From: Mangrovibacterium sp041596335
GTDB lineage: Bacteria > Bacteroidota > Bacteroidia > Bacteroidales > Prolixibacteraceae
Assembly (NCBI RefSeq): GCF_041596335.1
Contig: NZ_JBFHIT010000027.1
Location: 3,119 to 67,118 of the forward strand
Length of the DNA: 64,000 nucleotides
Reading direction: 5' to 3'
A program made the position numbers and the translations under genes. A model generated the notes under the pieces. That model had not been told where the DNA came from, did not search any database, and saw only the letters and a program-made list of their open reading frames with translations. Each line of letters starts with the position of its first letter. The stretch's first letter is position 1. Shown piece after piece: positions 45,995 through 54,157 of the stretch.

Positions 45995-46267
45995 TTACAG
46001 AATAAGTACTCCTTCTATCTGATCGATCTTTTCTGTGATCTCGATGATCTGATCTGCGCTGTCCATCAGTGCGATGCATGTAATCGCGACATGTTTCAAA
46101 CTTGAAGTATGCTTAAATGAAAATTCACCATGATCGGGGAGTAGTGCCTTTATTTCTTCAACTTTCCCGCTGTTATTTGGAGTAATGAATTTAAACATGT
46201 ATTTCAGTGGCCAGGTTTCGGTTTCCATGAGCCGATATCGTAAATTTTTAAACTTTTCCGTTTTCAT
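45995..46267 (-). CDS. DUF493 (YbeD-like) small protein
   Basis: The 90-residue protein matches the DUF493/YbeD family, small ACT-like regulatory folds of unknown role: WPLKYMFKFITPNNSGKVEEIKALLP, then HTSSLKHVAITCIALMDSADQIIEIYE-like strand and helix to the C-terminal GVLIL. (Only short parts are needed: WPLKYMFKFI and KHVAITCIALM.) The start at the ATG at 46267 was chosen over a TTG codon at 46273. It is monocistronic and leftward. The binding ligand is unknown. Confidence 0.85.
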   Translation of the reverse strand: MKTEKFKNLRYRLMETETWPLKYMFKFITPNNSGKVEEIKALLPDHGEFSFKHTSSLKHVAITCIALMDSADQIIEITEKIDQIEGVLIL

Positions 46268-46598
46268 ATTCAATTTTCCTTCTTGTTTTTAAACGCATGA
46301 GTTGCTTTCATTGTTTGCGTTTTCTCTGCTGGAGTGGTGGCATGCAAATTTCCCAACACTTAATCTGCGATTTCAGACGGTCGGCAAACATAGCGAAAAA
46401 AGGTCATTCTCAGTCAGGACGAGGTCGCATTCCTTGTCCTTTATATGGTTTTCTATTTGGAGCCTTGTCCCACCGAAACAGGAGGTTAGCAGGGAGTATT
46501 GAGAGTCGTGGAGTTAGCGGCGGTGACTGTTTTGTCCTTCAACCCATGGGTGTATCGTTGGTTTGGTAAATTTCGCTGCAAGCTGGATTTACGGTGGA
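46268..46598. other. Intergenic region, nothing recognised
   Basis: The 331 bases between the DUF493 start and the nucleotidyltransferase stop are richer in G+C than other spacers here. A 90-codon plus-strand frame at 46297-46569 exists, but its residue make-up does not look like a real protein and no homologue comes to mind. A decayed gene is possible. Confidence 0.4.
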
Positions 46599-47726
46599 CT
46601 AACGCCGATTAAAAAAACGGGTGTACAATCCTATGTGGTCGCCATACCATTTTGGATCTTTTATCCGGCGTAGCAGATATTGACGTTTTTCTTTTGAATA
46701 GGTTGCTTGGATGAGTTGGCCGAAGTAACCGCCAATCACCCGTTGAATTATGAAAATAACACTTCTGTTTGTGTGATAAAAAACCGTTGATTTTTGATTT
46801 AGAGCGAACTTTAATGCTAATACGCGTGAGGCGAAATTCTTCAGTGGGAAAAACGTTTCATCTAAGCCAAGCATCGACCGGCAAAGAGCAAAGTAGGCGA
46901 TTGCTTTCCGCTTGGGTTTAATGTGTGGTAGTGTTTCAACCAGCTTGTAGCGTCTTGAGTACAGGTACAGGTCATAGGCTTCTCGTAGAGACATTCGGCC
47001 AAATAAATAGCCTTCGTTAGATAATTGACTATGGACAAAATTATGAATGATTTTATTTCTGTCGGATGGTACATAGCAACCACAGAGTGATGCAAGCTGC
47101 TTTTTGTCTCGATTGATCATTTCGGAATGAAACCAATTGGTATATTTTGCGTCTGTCGGAATTCGGTGAATCTCAATCTCGGCTACAAATTCAGGATGAT
47201 GCAATCGGGGGTAATGTTTCTCTGAAGCAATGTCAATATAATCATGAAAGTACTTCGGATCAGAATATTTATACCCTTTGTCCAACATAAGTTGAGCCGC
47301 AGGAAAAAAATCTTCTTCACGAACAAGGAAGTCGATATCTGCCAGAATTCGTTCGCCATGATCGCTGTAAACATTGTCGAGAAGGTTGGCCGACCCTTTG
47401 AGGAAGATTGGGTAAATGTCATTTTGAGCAAGGGTTGCCGCAATCTGTGTTACTTGCTCAATGATCTGTTTGTTTCTGGTAACATTCAGCGTATATATTT
47501 CTTGTAGGTGATCTGCTAACTCTTCAGGCAAATCAGCCAAAATATTGTGGTCCCTAAATTTTAAATAGATAGCCGGTAAAACCAGGTGGTTACTACATAG
47601 CGTCACAAAATGATTCCAGTTAATCCGGCCTTCCCTGATTTTCTCCAATATTGCGGCTCTAACTTCGGGTTTTTCGTCCAAAGCCAGGCAATTTCCTACA
47701 TAGTGGAACATTTCATTCTTATTCAT
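46599..47726 (-). CDS. Nucleotidyltransferase of the NTP_transf_5 type
   Basis: The 375-residue protein fits the uncharacterised nucleotidyltransferase family PF14907: a helical N-terminal part, FLKGSANLLDNVY (about 108-120) as the GS motif, and ADIDFLVREEDFF (about 130) as the DxD metal-binding motif. This family is found next to HPr-kinase-like genes and in some lasso-peptide gene clusters. Its start overlaps the stop of the PqqD-kinase gene by eight bases, so the two are co-translated. A role in adding a nucleotide to a peptide or small molecule is inferred, not shown. Confidence 0.82.
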   Translation of the reverse strand: MNKNEMFHYVGNCLALDEKPEVRAAILEKIREGRINWNHFVTLCSNHLVLPAIYLKFRDHNILADLPEELADHLQEIYTLNVTRNKQIIEQVTQIAATLAQNDIYPIFLKGSANLLDNVYSDHGERILADIDFLVREEDFFPAAQLMLDKGYKYSDPKYFHDYIDIASEKHYPRLHHPEFVAEIEIHRIPTDAKYTNWFHSEMINRDKKQLASLCGCYVPSDRNKIIHNFVHSQLSNEGYLFGRMSLREAYDLYLYSRRYKLVETLPHIKPKRKAIAYFALCRSMLGLDETFFPLKNFASRVLALKFALNQKSTVFYHTNRSVIFIIQRVIGGYFGQLIQATYSKEKRQYLLRRIKDPKWYGDHIGLYTRFFNRR

Positions 47727-48858
47727 TCTGAAACAATTTTTCTATGGCGTTCAAAGCCTTGTCGCTGTTAGAATAGGTCAGTTTATAATAGTCGAATGTT
47801 GATACTTTGTCAAGCAACAATTGCACATTTTCTAGATTCGGTTCAACCCAGATTTGTTCGAGAAGTAATTTAAAAGCCACAAACGGATCCAACTTCTCCC
47901 ACTCAAAATCAATCGAACTGTCGTAGTTGATAAAGATAATTTCATGGACTGGATACACCATTTTCATCTTATCATTTCCAATTGGCAGGTAGCGAACTTT
48001 CTTTTCACTGGTTATGTGATGCAACGGAAGGTCTTTGAGAGCCGGAAAATGCGAGCTGAGCAGCTCCAGAGAGCCTTCTTTCACAGACATGGCGATTGGA
48101 AACGGATAGGCATTCTGTGAATTTTTGTCGAAGGGGACAAAATCATCGGAAATAAGATGATAGCCGCTTGCCTGCAACAACGCGGCGATGGTTGTTTTAC
48201 CACTACCCGGAGGCGCCGAAAATAAGATTGTCTTCTTTTCGTTGGTTATGGCTGAAGCATGAACGGTCATTAACCAGTCGTCTTCAGTTTTTTGATGAAT
48301 TAAATTTACCAGATCGATAAAAATTTGCCCTTTTGTATAGTTGCTCTTATCCCGATCCCAAATGCATCTCAGGTTATTGTTCAGCCGATAAACAACTTGT
48401 CCGTTTGATGTAAATAATTCAAAATGAAATTCAGGTTTTTTGTTTTCTGCAATAGCTAAGTGAGCAATCAAAGGGTGTATGTACCGTTCGAGCCACGCTG
48501 TTTCGTATGTAAACCTAACGACTGTCGTGTTCAACTGATAGTGAAAAACAGAGTAGGGCTGAAATTTTGAGTTGACTATATCATCCGTAAAAAGTGCTGT
48601 TTCATCTTCGGATTGAAAGGGAATATTTGCTTCGGAGATTCGGTCATAGATGTCTGAAACAAACGTTTTACTTTCTTCGTGCGCAACGCCATATTGGGTT
48701 GCAAATTCTTCGGCGACAGTTTCCAACGGATTGTTCGTAGCCAATTTTTTGAAAACATACCAGGCGGGTTCTTCCAATTGAAAATACAGGTTACTGTTTT
48801 GTAGCCAAACCAAGTACGTGTCACCAATTTTTTTATCTACATATAACACATTAGCCAT
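47719..48858 (-). CDS. PqqD-like domain fused to HprK-like kinase
   Basis: Started at the ATG at 48858 (MANVLYVDKKIGDTYLVW), the protein has 379 residues. An ATG at 48885 is possible too. Residues 1-90 resemble a PqqD-type winged helix, the fold used to bind leader peptides in RiPP pathways (LEEPAWYVFKKLA, TVAEEFATQYGV). Residues about 190-300 resemble the HPr kinase catalytic core, with P-loop SAPPGSGKTTIAALL (about 212), HASAITNEKKT before it and LISDDFVPF after it. Kinases of this type phosphorylate lasso peptides in paeninodin-like clusters. Fused PqqD and kinase domains, a linked nucleotidyltransferase and a nearby small peptide gene suggest peptide modification. Confidence 0.8.
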   Translation of the reverse strand: MANVLYVDKKIGDTYLVWLQNSNLYFQLEEPAWYVFKKLATNNPLETVAEEFATQYGVAHEESKTFVSDIYDRISEANIPFQSEDETALFTDDIVNSKFQPYSVFHYQLNTTVVRFTYETAWLERYIHPLIAHLAIAENKKPEFHFELFTSNGQVVYRLNNNLRCIWDRDKSNYTKGQIFIDLVNLIHQKTEDDWLMTVHASAITNEKKTILFSAPPGSGKTTIAALLQASGYHLISDDFVPFDKNSQNAYPFPIAMSVKEGSLELLSSHFPALKDLPLHHITSEKKVRYLPIGNDKMKMVYPVHEIIFINYDSSIDFEWEKLDPFVAFKLLLEQIWVEPNLENVQLLLDKVSTFDYYKLTYSNSDKALNAIEKLFQNE

Positions 48859-48903
48859 GTTAAATAGGGTTGAAAGTGCGAGCATTTTTTGATACTGTTC
48901 AGT

Positions 48904-48930
48904 TAAAGATAGGAACTATTTATAAAACAA
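48904..48930 (-). promoter_or_regulatory. Candidate promoter of the kinase-nucleotidyltransferase unit
   Basis: The minus strand has TTG (48928-48930), a 16-base spacer and TATCTTTA (48904-48911), one base from the TAnnTTTG consensus. The leader to the ATG at 48858 would be about 40 bases, which favours that start over the one at 48885. Confidence 0.4.
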
Positions 48931-49281
48931 GCGGTTTTATTTATCATTACTAATTGTATCGCTTGTTACTTTAACAATTCAGTCGAAATAGGTTTTTGTA
49001 AGCATATTCAGGAGCAGAATTGGCATTGTGATATTTAGAGGTATGGAGGCGTTTTATATAAGCATGTTTTATGATTTGTCCATGCGGAAGAGGCAGATTA
49101 AGTAAAATATGTTCGTTTGAGACCGTTTTTGCGTAAAATTACCCATTGCTTTCCAAGCTCAGTCGTCCGATTTTTACAGTAGAAATATATTGTTCGTGCA
49201 ATTAGTGCTTGCTCTTGAAAAATAGCAAGTTTTAGCACAGGCAAGATTCGACTTGATTATATAATTTAAAAATGATAAACA
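48931..49281. other. Divergent promoter region of the peptide cassette
   Basis: This AT-rich spacer of about 350 bases separates the kinase gene from the small peptide gene. No frame in it can be supported. An AT-rich TATATAATTT near 49257 lies about 15 bases before the peptide start but does not match the -7 consensus. Confidence 0.4.
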
Positions 49282-49578
49282 ATGAAAAAAAGTAACGAGA
49301 TTAAGAAACAAGAAGGGGCAGAACTGAATGAAAATAAAATGACCCGTAAAGAAGCGATAAAGAAAGCTGGTTATTTGGCAGCCTCTGCAGCAACAATGAT
49401 GGTGCTATTAAGCAACCCTCAAAAAGCGAGTGGAAAAAGTAGCCACACTTGCTCACCTAGTGGCGACGATGGTGGTTCGAACAATGGAAATCACTATGGG
49501 AACGGAAATAATAACGGAAACCATTACGGTAACGGCAATGGTAATGGTAATAGTAAAGGTTGGAGAAATAAAGAATAA
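49282..49578 (+). CDS. Small Asn/Gly-rich peptide, candidate modified-peptide precursor
   Basis: The 98-residue protein has three parts. A charged N-terminal segment (1-30) includes MTRKEAIKKAG. A hydrophobic stretch (31-43: YLAASAATMMVLL) with a possible cleavage site after QKASG follows. The tail (about 52-98) is rich in Asn, Gly and His. In the tail NNGNHYGNGN occurs twice (67-76 and 77-86). The two DNA copies differ at third positions in seven of ten codons with no residue change, which points to selection on the protein. One Cys is present (57). It is divergent from the kinase/nucleotidyltransferase pair and has its own strong terminator. Identification as a precursor is inference. Confidence 0.7.
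   Translation: MKKSNEIKKQEGAELNENKMTRKEAIKKAGYLAASAATMMVLLSNPQKASGKSSHTCSPSGDDGGSNNGNHYGNGNNNGNHYGNGNGNGNSKGWRNKE
49480..49539 (+). repeat. Tandem 10-codon repeat within the small peptide gene
   Basis: Two adjacent 30-base units (49480-49509 and 49510-49539) each encode NNGNHYGNGN. A further GNGN follows. The units differ only at synonymous third positions, so they are not a recent slippage product. Confidence 0.9.
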
Positions 49579-49619
49579 AGTTACTTGAGCAATTTGTTCG
49601 GTTAAGGAAAAAATCTATT

Positions 49620-49650
49620 GGTTCGGATGGCATATCCGAACCTTTTTTTT
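49620..49650 (+). terminator. Rho-independent terminator of the small peptide gene
   Basis: GGTTCGGAT and ATCCGAACC form a perfect 9-bp stem with a GGCAT loop, followed by eight Ts. It lies 41 bases after the peptide stop codon and makes that gene a one-gene transcript. Confidence 0.9.
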
Positions 49651-49738
49651 AGTTTTATTTTGATACTTACCCCTTAGCTGATATAAGTTTTCCGCTTGAT
49701 TTAGTTTACAATACAATGCGTGGCAAATCAAATTCATA

Positions 49739-51082
49739 TTAAATTTGTTTCCGGCTTTCGGGTATTTTCAAGATCAAAAAGTTAATCAAAAAGGCTCCGA
49801 TAATCATCCAATTTCCCCAGCCTAATTCGTAGACAGACACGATAATTTTTCCTCCCAAAGCGACCAAACCTCCGGTCAACATGGCTACAATGCTTAAGCT
49901 CTTATTCACCTTCATATTGGCCAGAGCAGCAATAACCGGAACAATAAAAGCACCCGAATAGAACGCTAAAGCCATCAGTAATGTGCCAATGATCGACGTA
50001 ATCTGCAAGGCGATTAACATGCTAGTAGTCCCGATTATTAAGATAGAAATACGAGTGCTGTTGAGCGATCTTTTATTGTCGATATCCTCGTTGAAAAATT
50101 CTGTGACCATCATCGAGGCTGTCAGAAGGGTCGTATCAGCAGATGACAGAACCGCAGATAGCAATGCTGCTGCCATAAGTCCAAGCACCCATTCAGGCAG
50201 AAATTGGGCGATTAGATCAATTAAAACCACCGAATGTGTCAACTGCTCCGATGACAGGTTTTCAACTGCGAATACCCCAAGATAAGTCATTAAAAATGCG
50301 AAGGGAATAAGAACGCTGGCAACCAGTGCAATACTTCGCCTGGCAGTTCGTTCGTCGCGGGCACAAAATACTCTTGAGTAGATATCCGGACCGACAACAA
50401 AAGTGCTGGAAAAGGTGAGGAACAAAATTAATAAGTCGGTGAGAGCAAAATGAGCATTAAAGGGAAAACTGTCGCCGATCGAGCTGGTATGGGTATCATG
50501 TGTTAGCGTGAGAAAAATTGCCGAACAGGTCACTCCTACAAGGATGATGATCGCTTGGATAAAGTCGGTTTTTAGAATGGATATTTGCCCGCCGATAAGG
50601 GTATATACAATAAACACGGCCGATGAAATGATTACCCCGTCGGGGTAGGGCAAGCCAAAGAGGCTAAATAAAATTTTAGCCGCAGCGATAATTTGGGCGG
50701 CAACAATACCGGTCCAGGCCATTGGGATAATCACTGAGGCCGATTTACGTGCCGTTTGTCCGTAAAAGCGGCCAATCATGTCAGTTAGCGTATACTTGCC
50801 GAACTGGCTAACCTTTCCAACCAAGGGATACAACAACCACAAACCAGCTGATGCAGCCAGTAAATACCATGCAGCAGCCCAGCTTTGGTGAATCGCCAAA
50901 TTGACAGAACCTAAAATCGCAGAGCCTCCAAGAATTGAAGCCAGCAAACTCCCGGAAATCTGAAAAACACCATTGCGTTTTCCGGCAATAAAATAGTCGG
51001 ACGGACTCTTAATTTTTAAAGCCGAAATAATTCCAATAATCAAAAGAATGAGGCCGTATAAAAGGAGAATGGTAATTTTCAT
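49739..51082 (-). CDS. Sodium:solute symporter (SSS family)
   Basis: The 447-residue protein has about 12-13 membrane spans and SSS landmarks: SPSDYFIAGKRNGVFQISGSLLASILGGSAILG near the N-terminus (short form: DYFIAGKRNG, then LGGSAILGSVNLA), GKYTLTDMIGRFYG, and ADTTLLTASMMVTEFF near residue 315. The family takes up sugars, amino acids, organic acids or ions with Na+. The substrate is unknown. It is divergent from iorAB, with which it may share a role in amino-acid breakdown, but this is only proximity. Confidence 0.88.
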   Translation of the reverse strand: MKITILLLYGLILLIIGIISALKIKSPSDYFIAGKRNGVFQISGSLLASILGGSAILGSVNLAIHQSWAAAWYLLAASAGLWLLYPLVGKVSQFGKYTLTDMIGRFYGQTARKSASVIIPMAWTGIVAAQIIAAAKILFSLFGLPYPDGVIISSAVFIVYTLIGGQISILKTDFIQAIIILVGVTCSAIFLTLTHDTHTSSIGDSFPFNAHFALTDLLILFLTFSSTFVVGPDIYSRVFCARDERTARRSIALVASVLIPFAFLMTYLGVFAVENLSSEQLTHSVVLIDLIAQFLPEWVLGLMAAALLSAVLSSADTTLLTASMMVTEFFNEDIDNKRSLNSTRISILIIGTTSMLIALQITSIIGTLLMALAFYSGAFIVPVIAALANMKVNKSLSIVAMLTGGLVALGGKIIVSVYELGWGNWMIIGAFLINFLILKIPESRKQI

Positions 51083-51114
51083 TTAAACAGGTTTTATCGT
51101 CGCCGGGCGAAGCA

Positions 51115-51122
51115 CAAAAATA
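51115..51122 (-). promoter_or_regulatory. -7 promoter element of the SSS symporter gene
   Basis: The minus strand reads TATTTTTG followed by TGC, an exact TAnnTTTG match, 32 bases before the ATG at 51082. A -33 element is not evident. Confidence 0.5.
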
Positions 51123-51231
51123 ACAATAGAATTGTTTCCTTGGGGTTTATTAGGCTTTGATCGACTGATAAAAAACATTGGATATGCGTTCTATTCTTCG
51201 TAAATTCTTGATGAATAGAAGCAAACGTCCT

Positions 51232-52839
51232 ATGAAAAGCAAATTGTTACTAGGGAATGAAGCTGTAGCACAAGCAGCTGTTGATGCAGGTATTTCCGGC
51301 GTATATGCCTATCCCGGTACTCCGTCAACCGAAATCACGGAGTTTATTCAGCAAAATTTGGAAGCCATTGAACGGGATATTCACCGCGATTGGTCAGCAA
51401 ATGAAAAAACGGCTTACGAAGAAGCACTTGGAATGAGCTATGCCGGTCGCAGGGTCTTGGTTTGTATGAAACAGGTGGGATTGAATGTCGCTGCCGATGC
51501 ATTTATCAATTCAGCGATAACCGGTGTGAACGGAGGATTGGTGCTGGCTGTTGCCGACGACCCGGGGATGCATTCCTCGCAAAACGAACAAGATTCGCGG
51601 TACTACGGAAATTTTGCGATGATCCCGATCCTCGAACCCTCCAATCAGCAAGAAGCCTATGATATGTGTTACGAAGCCTTTCAACTCTCTGAGCAAACTC
51701 AACTACCGGTTATGCTTCGGCTAACAACCCGTTTGTCGCACTCACGTTCGGCAGTTGTTTTTCAGCAGTCTATCCATCCCAACTCATTGAAACTCCCGGG
51801 TAATTTGAAACAATTTTTATTGCTCCCGGTTTTTGCGCGAAAAAGCTATGCCGCTTTATTGGATAAACAAGAGGCATTGAAAAAGTTGTCCGATGACTCG
51901 AAGTACAACAAGTTCCAGCATGGTAATGATAGGAGTCTTGGTGTGGTTTGTTGTGGTTTGGGAGGAAATTACTTCAACGAAGTTTTTGCCGGTCGGGAAA
52001 TTCCCCATCCCAGAGTAAAAATTGCCCAATACCCGCTACCTGATAAATTACTAATCGAGCTTGAGAATACATGTGATGAATTACTAGTTGTTGAAGAGGG
52101 GTATCCATTTGTTGAGGAGCAATTGCGCGATTTCTTCGGTAAAGGCACGAAGGTTCGTGGCAAGTTGGATGGCGCTTTGCCTCGATATGGAGAACTTACA
52201 ACCGATCAGGTAGGCAAAGCATTGAAGAAAGAGTATGAGTCATCGTTCCAAATTCCGGACAGTGTTGTTCCTCGTCCACCTTCGTTTTGCCGAGGGTGTG
52301 GACATATCGATGCTTTTGATGCTTTGCAGGAAGTGGTGCAGTCTTATGGTGCCGGCCACATTTTTTCCGATATTGGTTGCTACGCCTTGGCTGCATTGCC
52401 ACCATTCCAGTCCATCTATTCGTGTGTCGATATGGGGGCTTCAATTACCATGGCCAAGGGAGCGGCTGATGCGGGCTTATATCCGTCTATTGCCTTTATC
52501 GGCGATTCAACCTTTACCCACTCGGGTATTACCGGCCTACTGGATGCGGTGAATGCGAATAGTAACATGCTGATTGTAATCTCTGACAATGAATCTATTT
52601 CGATGACAGGAGGGCAGGATCCCGCGGGCTTGGGCAAAATAGAGGCAATATGCGAGGGCGTTGGCGTCGATCCGAATCATATCCGGGTTTTTGTGCCTTT
52701 GAATAAAAACAAGGAGGAAATGATCCGGATTTATAAGGAAGAGATTGATTTTAAAGGTGTGTCGGTTGTAATCGCCCGAAGGGAATGTTTGCAGAAGGCA
52801 AGTAGAAGAATCAGACAAGAGAAATCGGGTCACCGTTAA
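51232..52839 (+). CDS. iorA: Indolepyruvate ferredoxin oxidoreductase, alpha subunit
   Basis: The protein of about 535 residues starts at the ATG at 51232 (MKSKLLLGNEAVAQAA). Upstream in-frame starts at 51211, 51184 and TTG 51178 add only a basic tail. It has the 2-oxoacid oxidoreductase pyrimidine domain (YAYPGTPSTEITEFIQ), the transferase-like middle part, and the thiamine diphosphate domain (PSFCRGCGHIDAF, IGDSTFTHSGITGLLDAVNA). It ends at RRECLQKASRR with no C-terminal 2x[4Fe-4S] ferredoxin domain, which archaeal IorA has. The enzyme converts aryl pyruvates to aryl acetyl-CoA. iorB follows after 10 bases. Confidence 0.93.
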   Translation: MKSKLLLGNEAVAQAAVDAGISGVYAYPGTPSTEITEFIQQNLEAIERDIHRDWSANEKTAYEEALGMSYAGRRVLVCMKQVGLNVAADAFINSAITGVNGGLVLAVADDPGMHSSQNEQDSRYYGNFAMIPILEPSNQQEAYDMCYEAFQLSEQTQLPVMLRLTTRLSHSRSAVVFQQSIHPNSLKLPGNLKQFLLLPVFARKSYAALLDKQEALKKLSDDSKYNKFQHGNDRSLGVVCCGLGGNYFNEVFAGREIPHPRVKIAQYPLPDKLLIELENTCDELLVVEEGYPFVEEQLRDFFGKGTKVRGKLDGALPRYGELTTDQVGKALKKEYESSFQIPDSVVPRPPSFCRGCGHIDAFDALQEVVQSYGAGHIFSDIGCYALAALPPFQSIYSCVDMGASITMAKGAADAGLYPSIAFIGDSTFTHSGITGLLDAVNANSNMLIVISDNESISMTGGQDPAGLGKIEAICEGVGVDPNHIRVFVPLNKNKEEMIRIYKEEIDFKGVSVVIARRECLQKASRRIRQEKSGHR

Positions 52840-52849
52840 ATTGAATGGT

Positions 52850-53428
52850 ATGAAAATAGATATTATTCTCGCAGGAGTTGGTGGACAAGGAATTCTGTCC
52901 ATCGGTGCCATTTTGGGAGATGCCGCCTTGTATGAAAACTTGTTCATCAAGCAGGCAGAAACTCACGGAATGAGCCAACGGGGAGGGGCAGTGGTCTCTC
53001 ATGTTCGGATTGCGGATCATCCGGTTTCCGCCGACCTTATTTACCGAGGTCAAGCGGATTTCCTGTTGGCAATGGAGCCCATGGAGGCTTTAAGGCAGCT
53101 GCCGTTTTTAGGTGAAAAGGGGATGCTGATCAGCAATATGGAGCCATGTCTCAATTTGCCGAATTATCCACCCGTTGAGAAACTTTGGTTTGAGATAGAA
53201 CAACTCCCCCGGTATGTATTAGTTGATGGAGGTGTAATAACACACGAGCTTTGCAATCCAAAGGGAATCAATATGGTCATGTTGGGAGCACTTTCTGTAT
53301 TTATCCCATTAAAAAAAGAATCGTTGCATCAAGGGATAAAGGATGTTTTTGAAACGAAAGGAGAGAAGATTATTTCATTGAATATCCAGGCTTTTGAAAC
53401 CGGGCGGTCTGTTGTACTCGACCGGTGA
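52850..53428 (+). CDS. iorB: Indolepyruvate ferredoxin oxidoreductase, beta subunit
   Basis: The 192-residue protein is the gamma-type subunit of 2-oxoacid oxidoreductases: IILAGVGGQGILSIGAILGD at the start and QAETHGMSQRGGAVVSHVRI near residue 45 are diagnostic. The ATG at 52850 was chosen over the in-frame TTG at 52841. With IorA it forms the enzyme that oxidatively decarboxylates indolepyruvate and other aryl pyruvates with ferredoxin as electron acceptor, at the end of aromatic amino-acid breakdown. Confidence 0.93.
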   Translation: MKIDIILAGVGGQGILSIGAILGDAALYENLFIKQAETHGMSQRGGAVVSHVRIADHPVSADLIYRGQADFLLAMEPMEALRQLPFLGEKGMLISNMEPCLNLPNYPPVEKLWFEIEQLPRYVLVDGGVITHELCNPKGINMVMLGALSVFIPLKKESLHQGIKDVFETKGEKIISLNIQAFETGRSVVLDR

Positions 53429-53629
53429 TCCGGATCATTTCATTTCTATCTTAAAATACCCGGAGAAAGTGAATATCTTTTTTAATTTTACCCATCACAT
53501 CTCGATAGGAGTTTTTTCGTGGAATTCAAGACTGGCGGCGATAAAATCGTATAACGGTGTTGAATTCCATTCATCAGTAAATATAGAGGCGGAGGTGAGC
53601 CCGAAGCTTTTTAATTGTAGCCATTTTTC

Positions 53630-54106
53630 ATGCAAAGCCGATCAATAAAGGAAATACGAGACGAACTTAAGAATTATCCTCCGGAGCAAATTCAGGACCT
53701 ATGCTTGCGGATGGCGAAGTATAAGAAGGACAACAAAGAGCTGTTGACCTATCTGCTATTTGAGTCGGAGAATGAAGCAGCCTTTATACAAGCCGTTAAA
53801 GATGATATTGATTTAGGATTTAAGAGCATGAATCGCAAAAGTGGCTATCTGATCAAAAAAAGCCTGCGCAAAATACTGAAGGATACAACCCAAGCCATTC
53901 GTTATTCAGGCATTAAAACGACGGAAATTGAATTGTTAATCTACTTTTGCCGGATGATGAGGACCGAGAAAATACCGATGCAGTCCAGTTTGGTAATACG
54001 GAACATGTATGCCCGGCAGGTTCAGAAAATAGAGACCACGGTTGGCAAGTTGCACGAAGACCTTCAATACGATTTTGAAGACGACATTGCCTACTTAAAA
54101 GCATAA
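53630..54106 (+). CDS. Conserved-looking protein of unknown function
   Basis: The 158-residue protein is rich in charged residues and mostly predicted helix (IKEIRDELKNYPPEQIQDL at the start, LIKKSLRKILKDTTQAIRYS near 75, ARQVQKIETTVGKLHEDLQY near 130). It has no signal peptide, membrane span or known motif. I do not recognise the family. It has proper length and codon use for a gene, starts 201 bases after iorB and ends at a strong bidirectional terminator. The 201-base gap before it holds nothing else. Confidence 0.75.
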   Translation: MQSRSIKEIRDELKNYPPEQIQDLCLRMAKYKKDNKELLTYLLFESENEAAFIQAVKDDIDLGFKSMNRKSGYLIKKSLRKILKDTTQAIRYSGIKTTEIELLIYFCRMMRTEKIPMQSSLVIRNMYARQVQKIETTVGKLHEDLQYDFEDDIAYLKA

Positions 54107-54137
54107 AAAAACGGGGCTGAATTTCAGTCCCGTTTTG
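54107..54137. terminator. Bidirectional terminator between the unknown gene and fabI
   Basis: ACGGGGCTGA and TCAGTCCCGT pair (one G-T wobble) around an ATT loop. An A run on the left and a T run on the right let it serve both convergent genes, whose stop codons flank it. Confidence 0.85.
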
Positions 54138-54157
54138 GTTTTATTCGAGTTGAATAA

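Noticed and set aside
46297..46569. 90-codon plus-strand frame in the gap between the DUF493 and nucleotidyltransferase genes
   Set aside because: The residue mix (many Arg, Ser, Cys, Gly) looks like translated non-coding DNA. There is no ribosome site, no known motif and no neighbour logic.
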